Assembly (NCBI GenBank): GCA_941918925.1
Contig: OW799236.1
Coordinates: forward strand, 17,459,474 to 17,523,473
From: Phyto melanocephala
Lineage: Eukaryota > Arthropoda > Insecta > Diptera > Rhinophoridae
Length of the DNA stretch: 64,000 bases
Direction: 5' to 3'
Shown: positions 44,985-56,757 of the stretch, in pieces
Layout: each line of letters begins with the position of its first letter
How positions within the stretch are numbered: the first letter of the stretch is position 1
Position numbers and translations under genes: made by a program
The notes under the pieces: model-generated
What the model was told of the DNA's origin: nothing
Seen by the model: only the letters and a program-made list of their open reading frames with translations
Databases searched by the model: none

Positions 44985-46221
44985 GAAATAATCCTATTAT
45001 GCTTTACAAAATACGTGTCTACCAAATGATAATGAAACCAAAAATAGCGAGTAATCGCTAGTTTTTGGCTGTTTTATAAAAGTCCCAAAATTTAAGCTAT
45101 ATAAATCCTTAATCGTATCACTAACCTAGAAAGATGTAAAATATTTTCCTAGATATTTTTGTGGCAAAAATAAATAACTGCTTAAGTCGACATAAGCTAA
45201 AATTGAGATAATCACACCATTGCAATCCCACAATTTAAAACACTCCTCAGACAAATTTTCAACCATTTTGGACAACCTAAAAACTTATTGCCTACATTTT
45301 TCAATGAATAATATCATTTGGAATAATAACTTATTTTAACTTAATATACGAAAATCTGTATGCTCAGTGTGGAATTCATGTAATAGTTTTAATTTTAATG
45401 GGAAACGATTTCTAAAAGTCAAGTTAAAAATTTAAAAGTACATTCCTGAAAAAACTACAAAAACAGACATAATTAGTTTTTTATTACTGGCACAGATTTG
45501 TTCCGATATTTTCTAAACGTCGGGTTTTAAATTGGCAACACTGTTTCAGTTCGGGATTGTTACCATAAGCGATATTTATAATATTCTGTTTCGTATTAAG
45601 GCAATTTTTTGCTCAATGGTCATGAAAATTGCCTTATTAAGAGTAAGAAAAATTCAAATAAATTTTCCGATCACAAAATTTTGCTGGCTGATTAGCCTTA
45701 AGACCAGTTTAGAATCTAATACAAATTGTAAGATTTCGATTAGATTTTGTGGAAGCAAAATGTCATTAAATTCGCTCCAAACTCAAGAAAAAGAAAGCAA
45801 AAGTATAGGTATATTGTAATGTATAAGTGTTAAGTAGAATCAAAGTAAAATGATTAAAAAAATTAACTAAGAATCTGATAAAGATAAAAAATTATAATCA
45901 AGCGTAAAAAAATACTAAAAAATATTCACTTTTAAATTAAATAATGCGTTTTTGGTTTTATTCTTTTTTTTAATTTTGGGTTTATTTGTTTTTTTTTTTT
46001 GTTTCTTAATGTGTTTGATGAATAAAACAATTTGTGGTGTTTGTAGTTCTACAAAGACTGCAGAAACAACAAACAATTTTATTTCACTATGTGTAACAAA
46101 ATCGAAAAAAAAAATAAACATGTTTTTTTTTGTAATTGTTGTAGAATTACTAGCACACCTAATGTGTTTGCCAATGATTGTATTAAAATACACCTCTGAT
46201 CTAATGAAATACTTTAGTTTT
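44985..46221. other. Gene-free AT-rich stretch
   Basis: No domain-bearing frame was found. Frames at 45532-45819 and the overlapping pair at about 45915-46230 on both strands arise from low-complexity T/A runs. AATTGGCAACACTGTTTC near 45532 resembles a hAT-type end. Confidence 0.45.
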
Positions 46222-46400
46222 AACAAGTAAGAGCGCTATATTCGGCCATGCCGAATCTTATATACCCTTCACAACGTGTAGTCATGCAATAACAGTAGTT
46301 TGTATCACAATTCCCCATATGAAATACGTACATACATATAAAAAACATACATATATAAAAACATCCCAATGTAAAAATAAAAAATTTACGTATGTATGTT
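46222..46400. repeat. Dispersed repeat family B, copy 3 (partial)
   Basis: The copy begins AACAAGTAAGAGCGCTATAT and TCGGCCATGCCGAATCTTAT, the family end in inverted orientation to copy 1, followed by ACCCTTCACAACGTGTAGTC. It breaks off in the A-rich tract that follows. Confidence 0.7.
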
Positions 46401-46574
46401 AAAAAAAAAAAATAAAAAAAATAAAAAAAAAAATAAAAAAAAAAAAAAAAATAAAAAAAAAATAAAAAAAAAAAATTAAAAAAAAATTTTTTTTTAAAAA
46501 TAATTAAAATATATATAATAAATATAAAACAAAAAAAAAAATAATAAACAAAAAATTAAAAAAAAAATAAAAAA
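46401..46574. repeat. A-rich low-complexity tract
   Basis: About 170 bp of almost pure A with isolated T, C and G. It separates two family B copies in the same orientation. Confidence 0.85.
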
Positions 46575-47190
46575 AACAAGTAACAGTGCTATATTCGGCC
46601 GTGCCGAATCTTATATACCCTTCACAACGTGTAGTCATGCAATAACAATTGTTTGTATCACCATTCATCTCATATAAAATACGTGCATACGTACACGTTA
46701 GAATAAATGTGGCATCGAATCCCAGCTGAGCCGAAAAAAATTTTTTTTTTTAGTTTTTTTTTTTATTTTTTTCTTATTTTTAATACTTTTTTTTTTTTGT
46801 AATTTTTTTTGTTTGGTATGTTTTTAACATGTTTGTATGTATGTATGTACGTTGTTGTTGTAATTGTGAAAAAAACGAGGTGGTCGTGGTTTTTTGCTCA
46901 TATCTCAGAAAGTTATGGGGCGATTGTGCTGAATTTCAATAGCGATTCATTCCTGGATATTTCCAAGAGATTGATACCATATACAGATCTGAGGAACATA
47001 TGGTTGCTTCTAAAAGTTGATTTCAACCAACACACGGGCAGACGGACAGACGGTCAGGGCTTAATCGACTCCTCTATTCATAAGCTTTCAGAAAATATAT
47101 ACTTTATGGGGTCGGAAATGAAAATTGTAGAAATTACAAACGGAATGACAAAGCTATATATACCCTTGTGCACCACAGGTGAAGGGTATA
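46575..47190. repeat. Dispersed repeat family B, copy 4 (full)
   Basis: The copy begins ACAAGTAACAGTGCTATATT and CGGCCGTGCCGAATC and ends CACCACAGGTGAAGGGTATA. The core TACTTTATGGGGTCGGAAAT lies at about 47100. The frame at 46809-47282 is open through the core and yields MGSEMKIVEITNGMTK. The same peptide appears in other family B copies only because the DNA core is conserved, so I do not call a gene. Confidence 0.8.
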
Positions 47191-47632
47191 ATAATAATAA
47201 AAATATAAATAATATATTAAATAAAAAATATAAAAAAAATTTTTTTTGCCTCAGCTGGGATTCGATGCCACGTTTTCTTTAACCAGTATACACGTTTGTA
47301 TGTATGTATGTTGTTGTAGTAATGTTGTTTTTGTGAAAAAAAAAATCGAGGTGGTCGTGGGTTTTTGCTCATATCTCAGTTGTTTATGAACCGATGTTTC
47401 TGATTTTCAATACCGATCTACTCCCGAATACTTCTGATATTCAAAAAGTTGATTTCAACATACACACGGACAGACGGTCAGACGGACAGACTGACAGCTT
47501 AATCGACTCCCCTATTCATAAGCTTTCAGAAAATATATACTTTATGGGGTCGGAAATGAAAATTGTAGAAATTTCACACGGAATGACAAACCTATATATA
47601 CCCTTTTTCACTGTGTGAAGGGTATAAAAACG
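47191..47632. repeat. Dispersed repeat family B, copy 5 (partial)
   Basis: The copy resumes at the internal phrase TTCGATGCCACGTTTTCTTT, repeats the GACGGACAGACTGACAGC run and the TACTTTATGGGGTCGGAAAT core, and ends GTGTGAAGGGTATAAAAACG. It sits in tandem orientation with copy 4, missing the first part. Confidence 0.75.
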
Positions 47633-49535
47633 ATTTAAAAAATTACAAAATTTAATGTCTTATCATGTATTGGTATACTGATTACAATTTTCTTTTAAAC
47701 TTTTTTTACTTAATTCATTCTAGATGAACTTTTGGCTTGTATTTGGTTTTTAGGCCACTTTTCTTTAAAACTAATCTTGCAAGATCGTAACCATTATTGT
47801 CGAGAGATATAGTCATGACAATCAATTATTTAGGTCAACAATTAGATAGGCTATACACTTAAATGTTGCTGTTCTACCAGGACGGTACCACATGTCATAT
47901 AGTGCGTCGAACATTATATGGAAACGTATTTTTTCCCAAAAGGATCTAACCAACTGTCCACTTAAATCATGCAATTTAAGCCTTTAGATTACTTTACATT
48001 ACTTACATTACTTACTTAGATTACTTACATCTTTTAACATTAATGCTATAAAAAAATCTGTCAAAGAAGTAAATTTTTGGATATTGAAAACATTTTCTGC
48101 GTTTTATTTCAGTTTAAAGTAGTCCGCTTTGAAAAAAAAAAAAACATTTTACGAAGATTTATACAAGATGTGAACTAAATAAAAACATTTATTTCTTAAT
48201 GTTCGTTTTTTTGTTATAGTATACATAAGTATGATGGGGTTATGTTTTAAATATCACATCTGGTATATGACCTTCACGGCTTTGTTATTTAACATATGTA
48301 CATGTTACATCAATAGTCACATTTAGTTTTAACATTTATATAATAAAAACGCCTTGCTCTTTCTTTGTAGTGTTTCATATTTGCTAGCTTTAATCTGTCA
48401 GCTATTATTTTATCGCAGAAAAAAAAATTTTTTTGGACACCCTATATTTTTTAATTTTATGATTTTCCTCAAAAAAATTATAATTTTTTTTCGTCTTTAC
48501 TTAACATTTTCAAATTAACTTTTAATTATATCATATTACTGTCATTATATGTACCTTTTCTCGCACCTCTATTACTTATACTCCTGCAAATTATAATTGA
48601 TCATGCATACCCTCAACACCACCGCCAACAACAACATATTGAAATGGCTACTACATAAACATTGTTTTTAACCCTCAGGCACTATATTTAATTAAATTTT
48701 AAAATTTCGACTGTTAATTTAAATGAAGTATTAAGCTGTTGTTTATACAATAAGTTGAAAATTGTTGTGTGATATACAAATCAAGCGTTGACATTATACA
48801 ATTATTGTTTGCCTGCCTGTTTATCTGTCTGTCTGTATATCGTTTTGTTTCAAACGTATAATTTTTTTTTTTAATTTGCAATTTCCTATACTTAGTGTCG
48901 GTTTTTGTTGCTTTTTTGTATGACAATACAAAGCAAGCGATTCACTTATATGGGATGTACAGAAAAAAAAACGTTTTTATACCAAAACAAAAGTTAGATT
49001 GTCAGTCGTATACATGTATTTATCATCAGTATTAATTGTCATGCATGGCATTATGTTCTATAGTTACTTACATACTGGTTAATTTAAAACAGTAAATACT
49101 TGAAAAACTGATCACAGAAGAGATAGAAGAGATCTAGGGAATATTAATTTTTGTTTGCAAGAAAGATGTTCCCATAGATGGGATATCTGGTAATAGGGAT
49201 ACCAAAACAAACTACGTTTTAATGATGAAAAATATCATATCTTTTTATCAATTCTAAAAATCATGGAACATACCTGGAGCATGACGAGTTTTGTATACAA
49301 TAAAACATTTAAAATACGCTGTAGAAAGTAATCGTGAAACAGAATTTATTCTTTTTATATGCTTTTATTTAAAGATACCCATTGAAGAGTACAACTTACA
49401 AAAAAGAATGATCACCGTACACCTTTGAATAAAGAGTATTTTTTTAAGCAAAACTTTTTTTGCAATTACCTTGCAAAAATCTTTATATTCGAAGGTGTGC
49501 ACGAAGTTTTTTACGTTACAGTCTAATAAAAGGTT
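47633..49535. other. Gene-free stretch with small repeat fragments
   Basis: The stretch contains ATGACCTTCACGGCTTTG near 48266 (compare 11706), an inverted mariner-like end TTTTGGACACCCTATA near 48436, and a small palindromic unit at about 49413-49500 with TACACCTTTGAATA inverted against TATTCGAAGGTGTGC. No gene is supported. Confidence 0.45.
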
Positions 49536-49634
49536 TTCCAATAAGGGTGATATGATTTCTTTAAAAAAAACACTTATTGTTAAGGAAATTTAAAAGTTTT
49601 TTTATTTAATGTGAAGTACAATCAATACAATTAA

Positions 49635-50410
49635 AGCTGGAGTTACATACCATCCGTTCATGCGTTGTTGCGTTTTATACTTTTTCACCATTTTATACGT
49701 TTCTAAATTCAAGCTACACACAACGCGTTTTATGCATAAACTTTTTTGTTTTGATCAGCTGTTGTGTTTATATTTTTATCAACTAAAAACAATTTTGCCA
49801 CAATGGAAAATAAAATTAACGTTTTAAGGGAATTTGTGGAATTCAGTGAGTTTATGTACATGATATTTTGTGCTACAAGGGTCTACAAAAAGTTAACAAA
49901 TAACACGATCATCAATAAGCTTCTCATCCATTGCACTTGTTGTCTTTTAATAATAAACAAACAGAGATGACACTCAGCACATAACAGTTATCGATAAATA
50001 GAATAAAAATTTTGGTAATGAAAAAATCGTGTTTAAAATTAGTTTTTATGTATTTTTTTTTTTCTTAAAAGTAATTTTAAACTTTATTTCGAATGCTTTT
50101 TTTTATTAAAAACACTTTTTAACACAAAAATATAGAAAAAAAATCCACCACACAAACAGTTATATCGATAACATTGAAAAAAAAAAATATTTTTGGCATC
50201 CATGGCTATCAACAACAGCTGACATTTTTTCACCTTTTATGCGACGGATAAAAAAGTAGAAAGTAAACCTACTTTGCTGCGTTGATACATATGTATATGC
50301 ATTCTTTGCGTTTTGCCGTGTAACTTGTTACATACAATTACACAGATTCTACTTTTTGACAAATGCATAAAAATGAACAACGGATAGAACGCATGGTATA
50401 TAACTCCAAT
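49635..50410. mobile_element. TTAA-flanked MITE nested in the mariner relic
   Basis: TTAA at 49631-49634 and 50411-50414 bracket inverted ends: GGAGTTACATACCATCCGTT at the left and the complement of GGAGTTATATACCATGCGTT at the right. Inside, 49764-49970 is open and contains a 55-residue peptide starting at 49803 (MENKINVLREFVEFSEFM), which could be a leftover transposase N-terminus or chance. The duplication could also be three bases (TTA/TAA), as in PIF/Harbinger elements, so the superfamily is undecided. Confidence 0.65.
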
Positions 50411-50419
50411 TTAAGTTCT

Positions 50420-51026
50420 AAATAAAACGTCATTCAAATGGCCTCCACGACTTATTCTGCAAGAACGAATTCGATGAACTCAATTTTCGAGAGAGTCTGG
50501 TTTATTTCGAAAGACCAATGACTTCAAATAACACCACAAGAAATAGTCTAATAGTGTTAAATCACAACTTCTTGGAGATCATTTAATATCACAATTTCTT
50601 AAGTAATCGAATCTTCAAAATTTTTTCGCAATAATTCAATTATTGCATTTGCTGTGTGGCACGTAGCCCCGTCTTGTTGGAATAAAAAGTTGTCAAGATC
50701 AACTTCTTCCAATTTCAGTCATAAAAAGTTGGTAATCATCGATCTATACCGCTCTCCATTGACAGTAACGGTGTTACCAGCTTTATTTCAAAAGAAGTAT
50801 GAACCGATGATTCCACCAGACCAAAAACAACATCAAACTGTACATTTAGGTGAATTTAATGGTTTTTCATGAATAATTTGTAAATTTTCTTCGCACCAGA
50901 ATCTTGAACGATTATTACGACCACAAAATGGCAAAATCGCACTAAAAATTTTGTAATTGGAGAACGATTATTTTGATAATAAAACTGAAAAATTTGTAAA
51001 CGTTGTTCTTGCGTATATCTCTCCAT
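50420..51026 (-). pseudogene. Mariner/Tc1 transposase pseudogene
   Basis: The gene starts at the complement of the ATG at 51024-51026, giving MERYTQEQRLQIFQFYYQNN, a typical mariner N-terminus (first helix-turn-helix). It then jumps to the catalytic part: FFWSGGIIGSYFF, NTVTVNGERYRSMITNFL and LFQQDGATCHTANAII, where the second catalytic Asp is visible. The middle (second helix-turn-helix and first Asp) is deleted, and several stops and frame breaks follow. The C-terminus with the last Asp is degraded. Confidence 0.75.
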
Positions 51027-51133
51027 GATGAAATTGTAAACACTACTGAATACATAGACAAATAAATGGCAGATCTTGACATATTACAAATGGCCGAAAC
51101 GTCACTTCAAAATCATACCATCCCTATTGGAAA

Positions 51134-52203
51134 TTGGTTTACATTCTTTAAGAAAGTTATAATATTTTAAACATTTTGTAAACAAAAACATATGTTTTTA
51201 CATGGTGGCGCAACAAAAAACTGAAAACATGGTGTTACACTATAAAATTAATTATTTACCTAAAGTTACTGCCGTCGATTTAAATTAATAATAAAACAAT
51301 AACACTTCTAATTTGATTCATTCGCGATAAAAAATATTTCAAAATCATTATAGAATTTATAATTTAAAATCTATAAAGAATTTTTATACCGCAGAAGTTT
51401 CTCGAATTTGTTCATTAATTAATTCATATTGTTTTTGACATTTCTTTGAGCATGGAAATTTAAATAATAACGTTGACTTTACAGAGAGTTATATCCATGA
51501 TAAGTGATGATGAACGATAAAATTTGATTCGTATACTTTTCCGGTAAAAAATTTTGCCCTTTTCTTGCCCTATTTTTACATTATTGCATATCTAGTCCAA
51601 AATTTAAATTTGACAAATTTTCTTAAATTCTCTTTTAAACTTTCGTTGGCGCTAATACACAGAAAATTTCTTGAGACAAGTTTTAGCTTTTGTTATGAGA
51701 AAAGCAAGAGGAAATTGCATTCTTCAAACGAAATTAAGAGTTTGACAACTTTAATTTGTGTGTGGAGGAGTATTTTAAAAAATTTGGTACCTAATTAAAA
51801 TACCTGTTTAATATAGTCTAATACCTTTTCGATAATTGCTTAAGTATTCTGTGATGACTACGAGTATAAAAATTACAATTATTGTGATATTGTTGCTCTA
51901 CATAAGACTCAATAAACAATAAACATATTGAATGTGCAGAAAAAGAATAGCTAACATATTTAATTTTAATACCTCGATTTACGTCGTGATAGATTTTACA
52001 ACGTCAAATGAATTTAAAATTATTTATACACTTAGAAGATTTTGTTTATTACTTAATATTTAACAAACTATTATTTAAATCAGTCCTATGTAGTGTAACT
52101 TGTAAATGAATTTCCAAACTATGTTTTGTAACAAATTAAAATAAAATTATATTAAATTAAAATAAAAATTTTTAATAATATTCAGTACTCGTCAAAACAT
52201 GTA
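51134..52203. other. Gene-free AT-rich stretch
   Basis: No feature beyond short chance frames (for example 51565-51798) is visible. Confidence 0.5.
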
Positions 52204-52640
52204 CAGGGTGTTTTTTTAAGTGCGCATTTTTGAGGGAAATAACATACAAAGAATTGTTTTTTTTAAAGCATTACTTTATGTTATTAGTGTTTGAATATGA
52301 GTTTAGTTACGTGGGCGCCGTGTTTGTCTAAACGTAGTGCATTCTGGGCGTCAATCAGAGTTGCCATTGTATACGCACCAACTATTGACTACATGTTGCC
52401 CCAGAGAAAATAGCTTTAAAAACAGTTCATTTGGATGCATTTCCAAAAATAACGCGTTTTATTTAGTAAATCAGTCGTTTGGCGATTTGTAAAGCAATCT
52501 CCTCTTAAACAACTTGTTCTCACTGAATATCACATCCACTTTTTGTTCCAATAAGTTGAAATCATGGCTCTATACTGTTCGTCACTGAGGATAATGTTTG
52601 TTCGGATTAGAATACTGCGCATGGTAACATGACTGAATAA
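52204..52640 (-). pseudogene. Mariner-like transposase C-terminal relic
   Basis: On the minus strand, about 52300-52620 reads ILSDEQYRAMISTYWNKKWM, then after stops YFLWGNM and a LIDAQNAL segment. These correspond to the ERYR.MI...W, DLTPLDYFLWGYVKS and TI.AL..NI parts of mariner transposases. CAGGGTGTTTTTTTAAGTGC at 52204 looks like the adjoining terminal repeat; the partner end was not located. Confidence 0.45.
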
Positions 52641-52907
52641 ATAGAACAACGATTTTCAAATTAAATTTACAAAAGTTGTTATGGCGTTCCTGATAAAATT
52701 ACAAACCAACCATGTGATTATAAACATTGATTGTTAAAAACAATCATCTGTTCTTATCGCTACCTAACTGGTGGCTAGAGCAGGACAAAAATAGTGATAT
52801 AAATGAAAGATAATAACAAACAAAAGTAAAAGGGTTGCTGTTTGGTTGAAGATTTCAATCTAAATCATAGTGGTAAAATATATGAAAAAGGAAAAACTAA
52901 AGTAGTT
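52641..52907. other. Gene-free stretch
   Basis: Nothing recognised. Confidence 0.4.
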
Positions 52908-53150
52908 ACCGAATTCAATTAACTTAAGTCCCGGGAGTTAAATAGATGATATTTACAACCAATATGTAACCACCGATCAGAGAGTGCTGATGATAAAATC
53001 GTAGCTGGTTTCGAAAATACATTCCACTCGGCTAGTGTCGGTAAAAATATAATTTTTCAGATTTATCTTTTATTTATCACAAATAAAAATTTTTTGTGAA
53101 AAACAAAGAATGTTAATATGAACTCAAGTCTGATTAAAAATTTAAATATT
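52908..53150. repeat. Dispersed repeat shared with 3033-3260
   Basis: Carries the same ordered landmarks as the copy at 3.0 kb: TTACCGAATT, CCCGGGAGTTAAATAGATG, TCGAAAATACATTCCACT and GGCTAGTGTCGGTAAAA. Confidence 0.7.
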
Positions 53151-54439
53151 AGTTTAAATAGAAAAGTTCGACAAAATAAAAATTTAATTTACAAACCAAC
53201 CTTTACACAAATTATAATAGAGTTGCACGATCTGACTACCTTATGAAAGTTTAGTATATGTCGGTAAATTTAACTACTAAAACAACACCCGTTACATGTA
53301 CATAAATCAAAAAACAAACTTATCAATTTAGAATTGAGATTCGCATTTGTTATTAAATAACTAAGTTAACAAAATGACGACGCAAAGCAGTTTATGAAAG
53401 AATATCAATGGAAGTGACGTCAAGAAATTAAAAGAACTTATTTATGACAACCAAAATCGTGAAACTACTGCGGATCAAATACTATGTTTGTGATTTGTTG
53501 TAATTTTGAATTATTTAAAAGTTTTTTTTAAGTGCACAATTTACACATTTTAAAAATGTTGGCAAACATAATTTGCTCTTATAATTTGGTATTTTTTAAT
53601 CCCCATTAAAATAGCCCAACCTAGTAAGTACTGAACACTCTTACGAACTTCCTGAGTGTAAACGTTTTCATCAACTTTTTTCATTAATCAAACCCATTGT
53701 TATTTGTTTTTCACTTTTTACGACGCATAAAACAAAAATTAATGATGACCCTATTGTTTGTTGGCTTGACTTATCATCATCCTAAACATTTTTTTTTTTC
53801 AGATTTGTGTAATTGCTTTATAGCAAAGGTTTTAAATAGCTTTAATGATAACAGAAATGCTTTTATTGTCTAATTTAATTTTTTTTTAAATAAATTTCTA
53901 TATTTAAACACTCACGAAAAATATATTTTAAATAACACTGACCTTTTTTAATATGCTATACTAACAGACTTACAAATATGTTTATTTCTATGGATTAGCG
54001 TATCGGGCAAATGATCTTCTACGTCTTTGCTTAAAATTACATACTATTTGATAGTGTTGAATCTCCCTTAACACGTGGTTGAATATTAACTACATATAAA
54101 TAAATCTAATAGTATTAACGATTAGTAATTAAATTTTTTATAAATCTCAATACCAGCTAAGCTACTGCATGGCCTACCTTATTTTGAAAGTAATATGACA
54201 CAATAATTAAAAATCATCATTAAACAGTGAGTGATCCTAACGAAATTATTAAAGTAAAATGAGCTTCAGTGCATACGATCGTCAGTTGTTTATGTTTTAA
54301 AGACAAAAAAAGCGCTTTGCTACACTGATCAGGAAATTTTTATTGTTTTATTTATAATTTTATGCAATTGTTTTATATATTTAGGTTTAATTTTAATTTT
54401 TATAATTTAAAGCGATCTTTTTATTCACCTTATTGATTG
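53151..54439. other. Gene-free AT-rich stretch
   Basis: No gene is supported. GGGCAAATGATCTTCTACG near 54005 is a diverged relative of the motif near 11700 and 48260. Confidence 0.45.
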
Positions 54440-54740
54440 ATTGATAATTATTGACCGAAAGTATTTCATAAGTGGGGGGATGACACTACCTCTGCTCCGA
54501 TCATAACCATTTTTGGCTATAATAAGGAAATTGTCGTCAAATTGCTCGTACAAAGATTCAACCAAATTTCGTTTATAGTTTCCTATATATAACTCCAAAT
54601 GGATTTTTTGTATGGGGGATACCATGCCACCTGCTCCGATCCTTACCATTTTTTTTCTTTAAGAAAATTGTTATCAAAGTAATCCGTACAAAGTTTAAAC
54701 GAAATAGCTGTTATAGTTCTCAAATTATACATTTAACCAA
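54440..54740. repeat. Degenerate tandem repeat with GGGGGAT and CTCCGATC motifs
   Basis: TGGGGGGATGACACTACCTC ... CTGCTCCGATCATAACCATT near 54473 is repeated about 140 bp later as TGGGGGATACCATGCCACC ... TGCTCCGATCCTTACCATTT. Both are followed by GTACAAAG.TT.AACCAAAT-like sequence. The minus-strand frame at 54425-54649 is a reading of the repeat, not a supported gene. Confidence 0.5.
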
Positions 54741-55328
54741 GTGCATACATTCCATAAAAACGTGTCTGATATATAGTACTAGTAGAATGAATTTGTTAAA
54801 AATTTTCTTTACAGTGATATTTAAAATCTAAGTACTATGTCAAATTGGAACTGTTCAATTATATTCAAAACCATTAGTGAAGGATATAAAAAAATAAACT
54901 ATAAACAGACAACCAAAAATTGAATGACACATAAACTCATAAATATAGTATCTGTTGTCATTTTGTATTGTTAAATGGTTTAAAAAAGGGGGATCACATC
55001 AACAAAAGTAAATTTACACATTTTTAAAACTTCAATAGTCTTTACTTTCTGTTTTCGTTCTGCGACGTGCCATTCTGTTGTTTAATTTTTCTAGTTACTA
55101 TCTCTGTAAAAACTTAATTTACAAGGTGACCTTACCAAAACAATCTTATTATATTTTTTTTGTATATTTTTCTTGTCATACATAAAAGAAGAAATTTCTA
55201 GTGTCAGATTTCATCCATAGGCAAAGAGAGTCTCTCTGTTGTAGCCCAGCTGATTATTTTTTGTGTGCCAATGTTTGTCAAACTCTATCAAAAGATAATT
55301 CAGTGCCAAGACTTGTCAAACTTCATAT
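54741..55328. other. Gene-free stretch
   Basis: AT-rich DNA. ACAAGGTGACCTTACC near 55122 resembles a MITE end, but no partner was found. Confidence 0.4.
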
Positions 55329-55830
55329 AAAGGGTCCGCCATCTAACGTTTTTTTTTTCAACTAGTGCTTATTTCGTGAATGGTAACACTTAGCTCATGT
55401 CTGATTTGACAGATAATTAGTTTTATCCTTCCGTTGAACGAATATGGTTGTGTATACGCTTGAACAACACTGGGAAATATTGCGACATTACTTTGGCCGA
55501 TTTTGCCAAAAAAAAATCATCTTTTCAGATGAAGCTCATTTTGATCTTGGCGGGTATGTAAACAAGCAAAATTGTCGCGTTTGGGGCACAGAAAACCCGC
55601 ACGCATACATTGAAAAGCCGATACACCCAAAACGAGTCACTGTTTGGTGCGGATTTTGGTCCAGAGGCATACTTGGGCCATTTTTCTTCGAAAATGAGCA
55701 AGGAGTGGCCGTAGTCAATGGCGATCGTTATCGGGCCATTCTGAATGAATTTTTGTTCACGTGCCACAGAACCGAAGCTACACTTTTTTATAGCATTTTT
55801 AAAAAAAAAAGTTATTTGGCGGACCCTTTA
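55329..55830 (+). mobile_element. Tc1/mariner deletion derivative with 25-30-bp inverted ends
   Basis: AAAGGGTCCGCCATCTAACG at the left is inverted at the right as GTTATTTGGCGGACCCTTTA, each next to a poly-T/poly-A run. The 502-bp unit carries remnants of a transposase at 55444-55795. It behaves like a MITE derived from a full-length mariner by internal deletions. Confidence 0.75.
55444..55795 (+). pseudogene. Internally deleted Tc1/mariner transposase
   Basis: The frame opens MVVYTLEQHWEILRHYFGRF (N-terminal helix start), then jumps to KKIIFSDEAHFDLGGYVNKQ with the first catalytic Asp. It continues through RVWGTENPHAYIEKPIHPKR, VTVWCGFWSRGILGPFFFEN and NGDRYRAILNEFLF, and then joins CHRTEATL. 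Intact relatives have WFQQDGAT between FLF and CH.TEATL, so the second catalytic Asp has been removed exactly between those blocks. The frame stays open to 56031, but everything after the right terminal repeat at 55830 is flanking DNA without transposase similarity. About 340 residues would be expected of an intact protein. Confidence 0.8.
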
Positions 55831-56736
55831 AAAAAGAGACAAAAATTGCTCTCTACGCTATTACGTTATGTAATTACACCATGCGTTGAACTCTATTTTC
55901 TACAGATTTCTCCGCAACAGAAAACAGAACGAAAAAGGAACAACAAACATACAGATTTTCAATTGAACAGCAAACAAACAGCTGATTCATTACAGCACAA
56001 AACGTACAAACTAACTATGCCTTTACACTAAATAGTTGACGTGGATACCTTTGATATATGAATTTATTTGTATCTCTTCTACACTTCTTTAAATGACTTT
56101 CAAAAAAGTGTCTTAAACGAATATATTCCGGAAGCCAGTGCTTTAATATATATTTAATTTGTATAATTTATAATGTGGGTTTTTTTTAAATTTTTAGCTT
56201 TTATTTTAAAATATTTGTGCATTATAAATTTATTTAAAGTATTGACCATTGACGTACATATAATTTATTAAAAACCATAAATGTAAATGAATTTACAGAA
56301 TTTCATTTTCGATAAATAAAAAATATAAACAATTAATTTCCATTTATGCATTATTTTTATTATAAAATTATTTTATTTTATTCAAAAGTTATGAAAAGTC
56401 AAGTGTCTATTAACTGTAGTCAAACGGTCAACTAGAAAAATTTCCCTTAACCCTTAATTGTGAAAACGACCCCGTATTTTATTTATTAACATACTTATTA
56501 TTTATTTAACTTTTTATTTAACGTTTCTGCGGCTCATTTGTTTATTTTTCACAGTAGTGTGGACATACTTTAATAAATATATAATAATTATTGCTTATTT
56601 TGTTTCGCATGTTTTAGTTAAATATTAATGGATTTAAAAGAACATTTTCTGATTTCAAGTACCTTATAGTTTATTGAAATACTCACAAAAACTAAAATTT
56701 TAATTTATTTCCTTTTTGTGTTTTATTCTATTTCAG
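55831..56736. other. Presumed upstream region and 5' intron of the RING-CH gene
   Basis: AT-rich DNA with no recognised element. It ends in a polypyrimidine-like tract and AG at 56735-56736 (TTTTATTCTATTTCAG), a convincing splice acceptor. The first coding exon seen here is therefore preceded by an intron, and an upstream exon and promoter lie farther left, unseen. No TATA box or promoter was identified. Confidence 0.45.
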
Positions 56737-56757
56737 CTTAGTTTTTTTACATATAGA

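Larger units (their letters stand above)
49536..51133 (-). mobile_element. Mariner/Tc1 element, interrupted by a MITE
   Basis: The ends TTTCCAATAAGGGTGATATG (left) and the complement of TTTCCAATAGGGATGGTATG (right) are inverted. The minus strand holds a decayed transposase. A 776-bp MITE (49635-50410) has inserted in the 3' part. Confidence 0.7.

Noticed and set aside
45915..46230. Overlapping frames of about 100 codons on both strands
   Set aside because: Both are caused by A/T runs (Phe-rich on one strand, Lys-rich on the other); no motif or splice context is present.
46809..47282. 157-codon plus-strand frame at 46.8 kb
   Set aside because: It runs through a family B repeat. The recurring MGSEMKIVEITNGMTK peptide reflects conserved repeat DNA, the flanking residues differ in every copy, and no copy has a consistent start or length.
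55796..56031. C-terminal extension of the mariner frame
   Set aside because: It begins at the element's right inverted repeat and continues into flanking DNA with no transposase similarity; it is open by chance.
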